Part shown: piece by piece, positions 1 through 10,440 of the stretch | Layout: each line of letters opens with the position of its first letter | Numbering within the stretch: the stretch's first letter is position 1 | Origin: Magnetospirillum sp. XM-1 | Lineage (GTDB): Bacteria > Pseudomonadota > Alphaproteobacteria > Rhodospirillales > Magnetospirillaceae | Reading direction: 5' to 3' | Length of the DNA: 64,000 bases | Assembly: GCF_001511835.1 (NCBI RefSeq) | Contig: NZ_LN997848.1 | Coordinates: 4,368,001-4,432,000, forward strand | Notes under the pieces: model-generated | What the model was told of the DNA's origin: nothing | The model's database searches: none | The model's input: the letters and a program-made list of their open reading frames with translations, nothing else | Position numbers and translations under genes: made by a program

Positions 1-64
1 GGCGGGCGGGACGCCCGCGCTCCATTAGAACATGGCGCGGTTTGGGGCGCGGGCGTCCCGCCCG
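1..64. repeat. Palindromic intergenic repeat, family A, copy 1
   Basis: The left arm (1-23) and right arm (45-64) are inverted copies around the core GCGGGCGGGACGCCCGC. The same core occurs at 8543-8606 and 29938-29991. This copy lies just downstream of the histidine kinase stop codon. Its loop (24-44) is longer and the loop-side arm ends no longer match, so it is the most decayed of the three. The arm is itself a small palindrome (GCGGGC/GCCCGC). It may start before the window. Confidence 0.75.
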
Positions 65-84
65 CATTCCCGCCTCCCGACCGA

Positions 85-1887
85 TCACACCGTTTCCGGC
101 TGGGCCATGGTGGGCAGCCACACATGCACGGTGGTCCCCTGTCCGGGCACCGAATCCAGCCACAGATTGCCGCCATGCATCCTGGCCACCTTGAGCGCCG
201 AGGCCAGCCCCAGCCCGGCCCCGGGGAAGGTGGAGCGCGAATGCAGCCGCGAGAATGGCCGGATGATGGTCTGCAGGTACTGGGCGTCGATGCCGATGCC
301 GTTGTCGGCGATGTCGATGCGCCAGCCGTCGCGCTCGGGCACGGCGGAGATGGAAACCTTGGGCGCCTCCTCGGGCCGCACGAACTTGATGGCGTTGCTG
401 ATCAGGTTCTCGAACAGGATGAACAGCAGCACCGGGTCGGCATGGACGGTGGGAAGCTCGCCCACCCGGAACTCGGCGTCGGTGCCGGCCGACATGGCGC
501 GGCAATCGACGATGGCCTGTTCCACCACCCGGCGGCAATCCACCGGGGCGAAGGCGGCCATGGGACGGTTGGAGCGGGTGTAGTCCACCAGGCCCTTGAC
601 CAGCAGGCTGAGCTGGTTGGCGCCCTCGCGGATGAAGTTCATGCTGCTCTGCGCCCGCTCGGGCAGATCCTCGCCGAACTCGCGGTCCAGGCGCTGGGTA
701 TAGGCCAGGATGTAGCGGATGGGTTCCTGCAAATCGTGGGAGGCGGCGAACAGCATGCGCTCCAGTTCCGCCTTGGCCTCCACCAGCATGTCGGCGCTGT
801 GCTTTTGCACCGTCACGTCGCGGATGGACGAGCGCGAGCCCAGCGGCTCGCCCGCCCCGTCGAAGATGGGCTGCCAGGACATGGCCACCCACTGGACCTC
901 GCCCGCCTTGGTCAGCACCCGGAACTCCATGTCCTTGCCGGACTGTCCCCCCCTGGCCGCCGCCAGGAAGTCGCGCACCTGGGGACGGTCCTCCTCGACC
1001 ACCATGGGCAGGGGGAAATCCTCCATGGCGTGGCATTCGGCGACGCCATAGCCGGTGACCCGCTCCACCGCCGGGTTGACCCAGCGCAGGCGCCCGTCGG
1101 CGTCGAACCAGTTCTCCCAGGCATAGGTGTAATCGGCGATGGCGCGGAAACGCTTCTGGCTTTCGTCCAGATCGTGGATGCGCGATTCCACGGCGCTGGA
1201 CATGGAATTGAAGGCCTGGGTCAGGACGGCAACCTCGTCCTTGCCCTCCAGCTTGAGGCGGATGGAGAAGTCGCCCCCCGCCACCTTGAGCGACGCCCGG
1301 GTCAGCAGGTCGAGATGCCGCGTCAGCCAATAGCCGATGGCGGCCAGCAAGGTGATGGTCAGCACCACCTCGGCGACGGCGATGCCGACGCTCTGATGCA
1401 GCAATTCGCGGCGCGCCGTGGCCAGGAAGGTGGTGTCGACCCCGTAGCGGGCCTCGCCGTAGCGCTGGCCCAGGAAGACGATGTCGAACGCCCCCCGGTA
1501 TTCGGGCAGGTCCGGCGACAGCACCTTGTCGGCGGGCGGAAGCGGCCCCTCGGCATCCCGGCCCCAGGCGGCCACCACCTTGCCCACGCTGTTGGTCACC
1601 ACCATGTAGGTGATGCTCTTGGACACCCCCCAGCCCTCGGCGATGCTTTGCAGCGCGGCGTAGTCGCGCTCGGCCAGCTGGCCCGCCAGGGTGATGTTGA
1701 ACGACGCCTCCTGGGCCTGCAGCCGGGCTTCGGTGCTGGCGGCCAGATGGGTCTGGATCAGGCGCACGCCATTGGCCACCAGCAGGGTGAGCATGACCAC
1801 TTCGACCACCACGCTGAACGCCAGAAGCCGCAGCCGCAGCGAATTGACCGGTTTGACCGAAGGCGGACGCGGATAGCCGAAGGTCAA
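85..1887 (-). CDS. HAMP-PAS sensor histidine kinase
   Basis: A 600-residue membrane sensor kinase. TM1 spans about residues 20-42 and TM2 about 168-188; between them is a periplasmic domain of about 125 residues. HAMP follows (about 190-240), then PAS (about 245-360), a DHp domain with the H-box ASHDLQEP (His384), and an HATPase domain with DNGIGID and GAGLGLA glycine boxes. The start is TTG at 1887; it overlaps the stop of the upstream binding-protein gene as TTGA, so translation is probably coupled. The upstream gene encodes a PhnD-like periplasmic protein, which suggests that the bound ligand or the binding protein is what the kinase senses. No response regulator lies beside it, so the output partner is unknown. 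Kinase identity is clear; the signal is inferred. Confidence 0.93.
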   Translation of the reverse strand: MTFGYPRPPSVKPVNSLRLRLLAFSVVVEVVMLTLLVANGVRLIQTHLAASTEARLQAQEASFNITLAGQLAERDYAALQSIAEGWGVSKSITYMVVTNSVGKVVAAWGRDAEGPLPPADKVLSPDLPEYRGAFDIVFLGQRYGEARYGVDTTFLATARRELLHQSVGIAVAEVVLTITLLAAIGYWLTRHLDLLTRASLKVAGGDFSIRLKLEGKDEVAVLTQAFNSMSSAVESRIHDLDESQKRFRAIADYTYAWENWFDADGRLRWVNPAVERVTGYGVAECHAMEDFPLPMVVEEDRPQVRDFLAAARGGQSGKDMEFRVLTKAGEVQWVAMSWQPIFDGAGEPLGSRSSIRDVTVQKHSADMLVEAKAELERMLFAASHDLQEPIRYILAYTQRLDREFGEDLPERAQSSMNFIREGANQLSLLVKGLVDYTRSNRPMAAFAPVDCRRVVEQAIVDCRAMSAGTDAEFRVGELPTVHADPVLLFILFENLISNAIKFVRPEEAPKVSISAVPERDGWRIDIADNGIGIDAQYLQTIIRPFSRLHSRSTFPGAGLGLASALKVARMHGGNLWLDSVPGQGTTVHVWLPTMAQPETV

Positions 1888-2750
1888 TGCCCCCTCCTGC
1901 TCTTGATGCTGTCCAACATGTCGGCATAGGGCCGGGCCTGGCGGATGTCGGCGGCCTCCAGCGGCACCAGCCCCTTGAACCCGCCGGACTTGAAGAACGC
2001 CTTGCCCTCCTCGGTGTCCCCGAAACTCCCCAGCGACTGGCGGATCGCCTCGACGGCGTCGGCCCCCAACCGGTTATGGGCCAGGAACATCTGGTGCGGC
2101 ATGCGCAGACGGCTGGGAAAGGACGCGACCTGATCGCGCAGGTCTTCGGGAAGCTGCTGCATCACCGACGGGCTGCTGATGGCGGCGTCGGCGTCGCCGA
2201 TGGCCACCGCCCGCATGGCCGTGGCGTGGCTGGCCACTTCCTCCAGGATGTAATCCCTTCCGGCCCGCATGCCGTAATCCACCGACAGCCAGGTTTCCGC
2301 CACCACCGACAGGGCGGCCAGGCGGTCGGCGGTCAGCACGCGCCGCCCCCGCAATTGCGGGGCTTCGCGCAGGGCGCTTTGCTTGGGCACGACGATCAGC
2401 GGCGTCAACTCCTGATGGTAGCGAAACAGCGGCACATAGCCGATATCGGCGGCCACCACCCCGAAATGCGGCGCGGCCACCAGCACGTCGAACTCCTCGG
2501 CCCGGATGTCGTCGAGATAGGCCTGAAAGGACCCGGCGGTATAAAGCTCGACCGGATGGCCCAACGCCTGCTCGAGGCGGTGGCGCACGGGATCGTAGAG
2601 CTTCAGAAGGCTGAGCGTGGCGATGGTGGGCAGCAGCCCGATCCGGACGGGACGCGAAATCTGCACCTTCGCGCCGGCCATGGCCGGCGTCGCCGCAAAC
2701 AGCCCCGCCAGCAGAATCGTGATGATGAAACGGCCCAAACCCGGAATCAT
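1884..2750 (-). CDS. PhnD-like periplasmic substrate-binding protein
   Basis: A 288-residue secreted protein of the phosphate/phosphonate (PhnD-type) solute-binding family. A signal peptide ends near residues 24-25 (ATPAMA). The pattern RIGLLPTIATLSLLKLYDPV near the mature N terminus, the SFQAYLDDI segment and the DADAAISSPSV segment are typical of this fold. I chose ATG 2750 over an in-frame start 26 codons upstream because a strong GGGGGGAG ribosome site precedes it and a clean signal peptide follows. No permease or ATPase gene is nearby; instead the gene overlaps a sensor kinase, so a sensory role is more likely than transport. The ligand cannot be read from sequence. Confidence 0.85.
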   Translation of the reverse strand: MIPGLGRFIITILLAGLFAATPAMAGAKVQISRPVRIGLLPTIATLSLLKLYDPVRHRLEQALGHPVELYTAGSFQAYLDDIRAEEFDVLVAAPHFGVVAADIGYVPLFRYHQELTPLIVVPKQSALREAPQLRGRRVLTADRLAALSVVAETWLSVDYGMRAGRDYILEEVASHATAMRAVAIGDADAAISSPSVMQQLPEDLRDQVASFPSRLRMPHQMFLAHNRLGADAVEAIRQSLGSFGDTEEGKAFFKSGGFKGLVPLEAADIRQARPYADMLDSIKSRRGH

Positions 2751-2894
2751 TGCTCCCCCCGACCCGCATCGACAACCATAGCATGCCGGAAAACCCCGGC
2801 AAACGAATTGAGCATGGCGGCCATTCAATCAGTACGGGGAAACGATCCACCCCTTTTAGGTTGAGACATAGACTCTTGGAATAGGCTGAAATAT

Positions 2895-2922
2895 TTGCGC
2901 CAGTGACATAAACTATTAAAAT
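2895..2922 (+). promoter_or_regulatory. Candidate sigma-70 promoter
   Basis: TTGCGC, 16 bases, TAAAAT, inside a clearly AT-richer stretch (about 2860-2960) between two divergent genes. It points toward the gene starting at 3037, giving a leader of about 105 bases. The match is reasonable but only by eye. Confidence 0.4.
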
Positions 2923-3036
2923 CTGTGTTGTAGCGTGTAGGAACGGAAATTCTCTCTCCGATGAATCGTCAAATGAATCATCGCGAGAAGAATCGACAGG
3001 TGGGGTTCGGACAACCTCCAGTCGGGTATATGTTGT

Positions 3037-5463
3037 ATGAAGGTTAAGGGCGGACGGAAGGGTAAGTTTTCTCCCAAGCGCATGGCCTCGCTGCCGCGCT
3101 GGAGGAAAGCTCGTCCTGAATTCCAGGCGCCGCACCATATCACCCCCTTCGAACGTCTCGCCCTCCTGTCCCGCCGCCGCCGGAATCAGTCCACCGATCC
3201 CGTATCGCCGGCCGAATCCCAGCCTCTGCCCCCCACCCTGCACAGCCGCGATCTTCCGCCCTCCCTTTTCGCCGAACGGGTGATCGGCTGGGGACGCGGC
3301 CTCCTGCGCCGCCGGCTGGCCGGCATGGGGAAATTGCCCGCCGCCGTGTTGCGCCTGATCAGCGCGCCATGGGTCTCGCTGGCCGACGGCATCCGCTCGG
3401 CCTTCGCCCCGGTGTCGGCCGAGGGCGATCGCAACAGGGGCACCACGGCCTTTCACACCCCGCGCCACGAACCGGCCGCCGCCCCGGCCGGCCCGGCCCT
3501 GTCCGCGACTGACGCCAGCGCCATCATCGCCGAAGCCCTGGCGGACCTGCCCGACAAGGGAATTTCCGAACTTCCCGCCGACCTGCCGACCCTGGCGCTT
3601 CTGCTGTCGGACCCGCTGCCCGTCGACGACTTCAAGGCGTCGGACCTGGTCCGCGACTGCTTCGCCTCCCTGGGCGCGGCGGCGGGACAAAGCCGGGCCC
3701 TGCTGGGCGTCGCGCTCCGCCTGACGCGGGAATTCGGCCAGCCGACCCGGCGCCCCCTGGCGGCGGACCGGGCCTGGCGCATGCTGGACTCCGCCATTTT
3801 TGAAGACGAGATGGCCGAGCAGCTGGAGGCCATCCGCGCCTTCATCTCCAACTGGCAAAAGACCCAGCAGACCTTCCTGGTCCTGGAATTCAGCGAGATC
3901 GACCTGATCGAATGGCTGTTCGAATGCCTGCATCCCGGCCGGCATTCGGACGTCCTGTTCGAGGTGATGAACTTCAAGGTTCTGTCCAACCGCCGTCAGG
4001 GCATCCTGCGGCGCATTCCCCACCGGGTCCGCAAGTTCGTCAAGGATGCCGGCGAGGGACACGAGGCGGTGCTCTACGCCGCGGGAACCCGCGCCTATCT
4101 GAACCGCATCGTCACCACCCACGGCTTCACCCCCATCGTCGAGACCGCCACCCTCTGCCTGGAAGAGGTGGAGAAGGTCCTGGAGAAGATGAAGCCGCCG
4201 GCCCTTCCCGGCCCCGCGGGCGAAGGCGATGGCCAGGCGCTGGCCCGCATCACTCCCATCAAGATGCCGGCCTCGGAACTGGCCGAGCAGGCCATCGCCG
4301 CCGCCCGCGCCCCGGCCGCCCCCATGACGCCCCCGGCCATGGGCCAGCCGCCCGCCCGCCCGCCGGTGGCGCCGCAGCCTCTGTCCGCCCAGCCGCTGCC
4401 GCCCAGGCCCCAGGCGCCCCTGTCGCAGTCCCCCCTTGCCCAGTCCCCCCTTGCCCAGACCGCCCAGCCCTCGGCCGCCCAGGCGCAGGTTCCGGCCCTG
4501 GCGCCGGCTCCCGCGGCCACGGGGGTGCGTCCCGCCACCATCCGGTTGCAGCCCAAGCACATCCGCGCCGGCGCGGAACTGACCATTCCGTCGCGTTCGG
4601 CCGGGAAGATCCCGCTGGGCCCCATCTTCTCCACCGATGGCGACACTCATGCCCCGGTCCCCGCCATCTCGGTGAAGAGCGAGCAGACCCGTCCCGGCGC
4701 CCGGCCCACGCGCATGCCCGGCCCGGTCAACGCCGTCATCCCGGCCGCCCTGCCGCATCTGGCCCTGCCGCCACCCGCCTCGGCCGCCGCCCCCCAGGCG
4801 CAGCCCCCCGTGGCCGTCGCCCCGCAGCCCCCGCGTCCCGCCACCGGCCGCGTCACCCCGTCCCTGCCCGGCCGTCCCGCTGCCGCGCCGCCCAAGGAAA
4901 TCGTCGCGGTCCAGCCCAAGGCCGCCCCCATTCCGGTCCAGCCCATTCCGGTGCCAGCGGCCAAGGCTCCGGCGGCGGCTTCCGCCCCCATTCCGGTTCC
5001 TCCGCTCAGTCAGCCTCCGGTGCGGGCCCAGGCTCCCGCCCCGGTCGTGGCCGCCGCCCCGCCGCCGGCCCTGGCCGAGAACGTCACCAAGCTCACCATG
5101 GTGCAGAAGCGGCGCCTGCCCATCACCCAGGCGCTCAAGCGCCAGTCGGTGATGCGGGTGCTGCGCGGCGAAGACCCCGAACTGGTCGCCCAGGCCATCG
5201 GCATCAGCCGGCCCAAGCTGGACGAATGGGTCGACACCTTCATCGCCGCCGGCGCCGGCGCGCTGACCACCAGCCGCAAGCGCAAGTCCGAGGAGCTGAC
5301 CGTCGACACCCTGCGGACCAAGCTGGCCGAGGTCCTGGCCACCGCCCAGCTGATCGAGCAGGTGATGGAAGCCTCGCTGCCGCGGCGTCCCATGCTGCTG
5401 CCCGCCCCCCAGGAGGGCGCCGCCGAGACGCCCAAGCCGCGCTCGCGCAAGAAGCGGGTCTGA
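3037..5463 (+). CDS. Orphan protein with proline-rich linker and C-terminal HTH
   Basis: An 808-residue protein of unknown function; I do not recognise the family. Residues about 1-50 are strongly basic. A mostly helical domain (about 150-385) contains no motif I know. A long Pro/Ala/Gln linker (about 410-680) includes tandem QSPLAQSPLAQ. The C terminus (about 685-770) resembles the helix-turn-helix of insertion-element transposases: EDPELVAQAIGISRPKLDEW followed by VDTFIAAGAGALTTSRKRK, ending in a basic tail. No signal peptide or membrane segment is seen. This layout suggests a cytoplasmic DNA-binding or scaffold protein. ATG 3037 is used, but the ribosome site is poor and a start at 3082 is possible. 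A 1205-codon antisense frame covers it and is rejected. Confidence 0.7.
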   Translation: MKVKGGRKGKFSPKRMASLPRWRKARPEFQAPHHITPFERLALLSRRRRNQSTDPVSPAESQPLPPTLHSRDLPPSLFAERVIGWGRGLLRRRLAGMGKLPAAVLRLISAPWVSLADGIRSAFAPVSAEGDRNRGTTAFHTPRHEPAAAPAGPALSATDASAIIAEALADLPDKGISELPADLPTLALLLSDPLPVDDFKASDLVRDCFASLGAAAGQSRALLGVALRLTREFGQPTRRPLAADRAWRMLDSAIFEDEMAEQLEAIRAFISNWQKTQQTFLVLEFSEIDLIEWLFECLHPGRHSDVLFEVMNFKVLSNRRQGILRRIPHRVRKFVKDAGEGHEAVLYAAGTRAYLNRIVTTHGFTPIVETATLCLEEVEKVLEKMKPPALPGPAGEGDGQALARITPIKMPASELAEQAIAAARAPAAPMTPPAMGQPPARPPVAPQPLSAQPLPPRPQAPLSQSPLAQSPLAQTAQPSAAQAQVPALAPAPAATGVRPATIRLQPKHIRAGAELTIPSRSAGKIPLGPIFSTDGDTHAPVPAISVKSEQTRPGARPTRMPGPVNAVIPAALPHLALPPPASAAAPQAQPPVAVAPQPPRPATGRVTPSLPGRPAAAPPKEIVAVQPKAAPIPVQPIPVPAAKAPAAASAPIPVPPLSQPPVRAQAPAPVVAAAPPPALAENVTKLTMVQKRRLPITQALKRQSVMRVLRGEDPELVAQAIGISRPKLDEWVDTFIAAGAGALTTSRKRKSEELTVDTLRTKLAEVLATAQLIEQVMEASLPRRPMLLPAPQEGAAETPKPRSRKKRV

Positions 5464-5542
5464 CCTTCCCATTCGCGATTTCCCCCGCTTTGCCGTGGGG
5501 CTTATCCTGATCCCAGGGCTCGTCACCATGGGGAGAGCCGCC

Positions 5543-6130
5543 ATGATCAAAACGTTTCTCGGCGTCCTGTTCCTGATGATCGCCGCTCCGGCGGCGGCGC
5601 AGGAGATGCCGGCCGCCACCATCGTCGTGTTCGACGCGATCTGCCTGACCTGCCACGAAGGCGAGTGCAGCGGCCGCATGGCGCTGCGCACCGAGCGGGC
5701 CGCCGACGGGCTGGCCGGCCATGTAGCAAGCTATGCCGGCCCGCAGGACGACGGCATGGTCAGCCGGCTCAAGACCCTGATGAGCCGGCTCAAGACCGAA
5801 TGCCGCATGCCGTCCCCGCCGGTGGCCATTCCCCCCGGCGGGGTGTGGCAGCCCTCGGCCCTGGCCCAGGTCACCCTTCCCGACCGCCAGAAGCTGTTCG
5901 TTCCCCTGGGACGGCTGGAGCCCGGACGGCACTCAGCCTCGCTCAGCCTCGACACCGCCCAGCGGCTGCGGCTGCAGGTGGTGGCCGACACCTTCGACAT
6001 CGTGCTGGACGAGGAAGACACGGTCGGACCCGACAGTCTGCGCATCCACTGGCCGGTGGACGAGGCCGGCGCGTATTTCCTGCGCATCCAGAGCCGCGCT
6101 CCCATCGGCGCCCTGCGCATAGGGCCATGA
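5543..6130 (+). CDS. Secreted protein with one CXXCH motif
   Basis: A 195-residue protein with a signal peptide (cleavage after about residue 19, PAAAQ). ATG 5543 is preceded by GGGGAGAG at good distance. Just after the mature N terminus is CLTCH (residues 34-38), which has the form of a covalent heme c site, with a further Cys at 42 (HEGEC). The remainder looks beta-rich: a SLSLDTAQRLRLQVV stretch and a C-terminal AGAYFLRIQSRAPIGALRI. No second heme motif and no clear axial Met were seen, so heme binding is only possible; a disulfide or metal site is the alternative. It lies between the HTH orphan and nifA with no evident functional link. Family not recognised. Confidence 0.72.
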   Translation: MIKTFLGVLFLMIAAPAAAQEMPAATIVVFDAICLTCHEGECSGRMALRTERAADGLAGHVASYAGPQDDGMVSRLKTLMSRLKTECRMPSPPVAIPPGGVWQPSALAQVTLPDRQKLFVPLGRLEPGRHSASLSLDTAQRLRLQVVADTFDIVLDEEDTVGPDSLRIHWPVDEAGAYFLRIQSRAPIGALRIGP

Positions 6131-6284
6131 AGCCGCCCCACCCGCCCGGGCTGCCCAAGCGGGTGTGGACGCAGGCACGCCGATGAACTAAGAATTATGG
6201 AAGCAATCAAGAAAAGGTGGGGGGAGCGGGTCGCGGCGTGTCGCTGCGGCGTTGTTCCGGCGTGCTGGCCAATTGGTGGATTGA

Positions 6285-7963
<1,679 letters not shown>

Positions 7964-7967
<4 letters not shown>

Positions 7968-8536
7968 CGACCAAGCCCCCGCTGCTGCCCTTTCCGCTGA
8001 CCATCTGCGGCATCGACGAACTGCCCCGCCATGCCGGGGCGGGAATCAGCCACGTGGTGACCATCCTCGACCCCGAATGGCCGGACCCCGAGCATTTCGC
8101 CCTTTATCCGCCCCATGCCCGCACCATCTGGCGCTTCCACGACATCGTCAACCCGCAGGACGGCCAGATCCACGCCACCCATCGCGACGTGGAGGCCATC
8201 CTGGAATACGGCGCCGGGCTGAAGGCGGAATTGGTCGAACACCTGCTGATCCATTGCCACATGGGCATCTCGCGCTCGACGGCCACCGCCATCATCCTGA
8301 TGGCCCAGCACAATCCGGGACGCGAGGCCGATTCCTTCACCCATCTGGCGGCCATCCGCCCCTTCTCCTGGCCCAATTCGCGCATGGTGCGCATGGCCGA
8401 CGAGATGCTGGAGCGCAAGGGTGCCCTGGTCGAGGCCATGCGCCTGCACCACCACGGCGTGGCCCGCCTGCATCCCGACAAGATGCCCTATCTGCGGGCC
8501 AGCGAACGCGGCGCGGAAGTCCCACCGGAAGAGTAA
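7964..8536 (+). CDS. Tyrosine-phosphatase-like protein coupled to nifA
   Basis: A 190-residue protein with the phosphatase signature HCHMGISRS (H-C-X5-R-S), centred about residue 93, and a fold typical of small dual-specificity phosphatases: [10 protein letters not shown] near the N terminus and a WRFHDI segment where the general-acid loop lies. GTG 7964 overlaps the nifA stop (GTGA), so the two are probably translated together. The final part, after [15 protein letters not shown], is typical of this bacterial group. The substrate is unknown; the position suggests, but does not show, a link to NifA activity or nitrogen status. The reading frame extends upstream inside nifA, but that part is an overlap shadow. 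Confidence 0.85.
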
Positions 8537-8542
8537 GAGAAC

Positions 8543-8606
8543 GGGATGCGGGCGGGACGCCCGCGCTCCGCGACCGGTTGGAGCGCGGGCGTCCCGCCCG
8601 CATCCC
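8543..8606. repeat. Palindromic intergenic repeat, family A, copy 2
   Basis: Perfect 27-base arms (8543-8569 and 8580-8606) around a 10-base loop. The repeat fills the gap between two convergent genes: one stop ends at 8536 and the other begins at 8608. It could act as a bidirectional terminator, although no T-run flanks it. Core as in copies at 1-64 and 29938-29991. Confidence 0.85.
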
Positions 8607-8607
8607 C

Positions 8608-10293
8608 TCACTCCTTGGTACGGCCGTAGCGGCGGTTGCGGTAGCCCTTGAGGCTGCGCTCCACCGCCTCGTCGTCGATTCCCGCCTGGCGCAGCACCGA
8701 CCCCGCCATCTGCAGGCTGGCCTCCACCGTTTCCGGGATCACGGCGGTGGCGCCGATCTCGCCCAGCACCTGTTCCTGGGCGCGGTCGCGGGCACGCGCC
8801 ACGATGGGCAGGCTGGGCGCGGTCTGGCGGATGCAGGAGATGGCGCGCTCGGCCTGGCGGGCCTCGTTGACGGTGATCACCGCCGCCCGGGCCTGGGCGA
8901 CGCCGACCGAGCGCAGGATGCCGGTCCGCCCGGCGTCGCCGTAATAGGCGGGAATGCCGGCGGCGCGCGCCGCCGCCACCCGGTCGGCGTCCATGTCCAG
9001 CGCGATGAACGGAATGTCGTGCTCGGCCAGCAGGCGGGCGATGGCACGCCCCACCCGTCCATAGCCGGCAATGATCACGTGGTCGGCGAGGTGGCGGGCC
9101 GAATCGGGAATAGGCTCGGCGCCGCGTTCGGCGGGAGACAGGCGCTGGGCCAGACGCCGCCCCAGGGCGGCCAGCGCCGGGGTCAGCACCATGGACAGCG
9201 CCACGCTGGCCACCAGGGCCTGGCCCAGGCCGCCGTCGAGCAGCTTCAGCTCGGCGGCGCGGCCGAACACCACGAAGGCGAATTCGCCGCCCTGGGCCAG
9301 CAGGAACCCCACCCGCAACCCGTCGGCCCACCCCACCTTCATCAGGCGGCACAGCAACACCAGGGCCACGGCCTTGACCGCCATGGTCCCCGCCGTCAGC
9401 CCCAGCACCAGTCCCAGCCGGTCGGCGACGAAGGGCAGGTTGATGGACATGCCCACCGTCATGAAGAACAGGCCGAGCAGCAGGCCACGGAACGGCTCGA
9501 TATCCGCCTCCACCTGATGGCGGTAGCGGGAATCGGCCAGCAGCAGCCCGGCCAGGAAGGCGCCCAGCGCCATGGACATGCCGGCCTCGCCGGTGACCCA
9601 GGCCACCGCCAGGACCAGCAGCAGGTTGGCGGCGGTGAACACCTCGGGGTTGCGGGCGCCGGCGATGAAGCGGTAGGCGGGACGCAGCAGGAAGCGCCCC
9701 ACCACGAAGATGACGCCCATGACCAGTGCCACCTTGCCCCCGGCCAGGGCCAGGGCCTCGCCCACATGGCGGCCCTCGCCGGCCAGCAGGGGCAGCAGCA
9801 CCAGCACCGGCACCACCGCCAGATCCTGGAAGATCAGCACCGCCACGGCGATGCGGCCGTGATGGGCCACCGCTTCGCCGCGCTCGACCAGGATGGCCAG
9901 GACGGTGGCGGTGGAGGAAAAGGCCAGGGTGATGCCCACCACCAGGGCCACGTTGACGCCGAGGTCGAAGTAAAGGGCGATGCCCAGGATCAGGGCGGCG
10001 CTGGCCGTGACCTGGGCCATCCCCAATCCCAGGATGTAGTGCCGCATGGTGCGAAGCCGCGACAGGGGCAGCTCCATGCCGATGGCGAACAGCAGGAACA
10101 CCACCCCGAATTCGGCCAGCGGGCGGGTAACCTCGAGATCGACCACCGGGCCTGGGGTATAGGGTCCCAGCACGATGCCCGCCGCCAGATAGGCCAGCAC
10201 GGAGGGAATGCCGAAGCGCTGGAACAACGGCACCAGCACCACCGCCGCCAGCAGCAGCGACAAGACATCGAACAACGCTTCAGAACCGTGCAA
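8608..10293 (-). CDS. KefB/KefC-type cation:proton antiporter with TrkA-N domain
   Basis: A 561-residue CPA2-family antiporter. About 12 membrane segments fill residues 1-385, including the family stretches GIVLGPYTPG, FLLFAIGMEL, AFSSTATVLAIL and FLLAQGGEFAFVVF. A cytoplasmic RCK/TrkA-N domain (about 400-525) carries the nucleotide-binding VIIAGYGRVGRAIARLL motif. It is expected to exchange K+ or Na+ for protons in the inner membrane; whether it is glutathione-gated like true KefB/C cannot be decided. The start is TTG 10293, supported by GGGGAG seven bases upstream. Its promoter lies directly beside an insertion sequence. Confidence 0.92.
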   Translation of the reverse strand: MHGSEALFDVLSLLLAAVVLVPLFQRFGIPSVLAYLAAGIVLGPYTPGPVVDLEVTRPLAEFGVVFLLFAIGMELPLSRLRTMRHYILGLGMAQVTASAALILGIALYFDLGVNVALVVGITLAFSSTATVLAILVERGEAVAHHGRIAVAVLIFQDLAVVPVLVLLPLLAGEGRHVGEALALAGGKVALVMGVIFVVGRFLLRPAYRFIAGARNPEVFTAANLLLVLAVAWVTGEAGMSMALGAFLAGLLLADSRYRHQVEADIEPFRGLLLGLFFMTVGMSINLPFVADRLGLVLGLTAGTMAVKAVALVLLCRLMKVGWADGLRVGFLLAQGGEFAFVVFGRAAELKLLDGGLGQALVASVALSMVLTPALAALGRRLAQRLSPAERGAEPIPDSARHLADHVIIAGYGRVGRAIARLLAEHDIPFIALDMDADRVAAARAAGIPAYYGDAGRTGILRSVGVAQARAAVITVNEARQAERAISCIRQTAPSLPIVARARDRAQEQVLGEIGATAVIPETVEASLQMAGSVLRQAGIDDEAVERSLKGYRNRRYGRTKE

Positions 10294-10320
10294 GCCGACA
10301 CTCCCCGAACCAATGGGGAG

Positions 10321-10351
10321 AGTATAAAGCGCTAAGATCGTCGCGCATCAA
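10321..10351 (-). promoter_or_regulatory. Candidate antiporter promoter beside the IS
   Basis: On the minus strand a perfect -10 TATACT (10321-10326) is preceded, at a long 19-base spacing, by TTGATG (10346-10351). The predicted start near 10314 would give a short leader to TTG 10293. The left end of the insertion sequence lies within about 10 bases upstream, so the -35 sits at the junction. Confidence 0.45.
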
Positions 10352-10361
10352 ATATGATGGG

Positions 10362-10375
10362 GTGGACGGCCCCTG
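10362..10375 (+). repeat. Left subterminal inverted repeat of the IS
   Basis: GTGGACGGCCCCTG. It matches the inverse of 11700-11713 at 13 of 14 positions. Confidence 0.8.
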
Positions 10376-10440
10376 CTCACCGGCGTCGCAATGCGCCAAG
10401 ATGGTGGTTGTCGAGACACACCATTTGAAGGGGGCCGTCC

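Noticed and set aside
2074..5691. A 1205-codon open frame on the minus strand
   Set aside because: It is antisense to the 808-residue orphan and the binding-protein gene, very Gly/Arg-rich, and explained by high-GC codon use.
10301..10320. A CTCCCC/GGGGAG hairpin that could hide the antiporter ribosome site
   Set aside because: The anti-site lies at or upstream of the predicted transcription start, so it would not be in the message.
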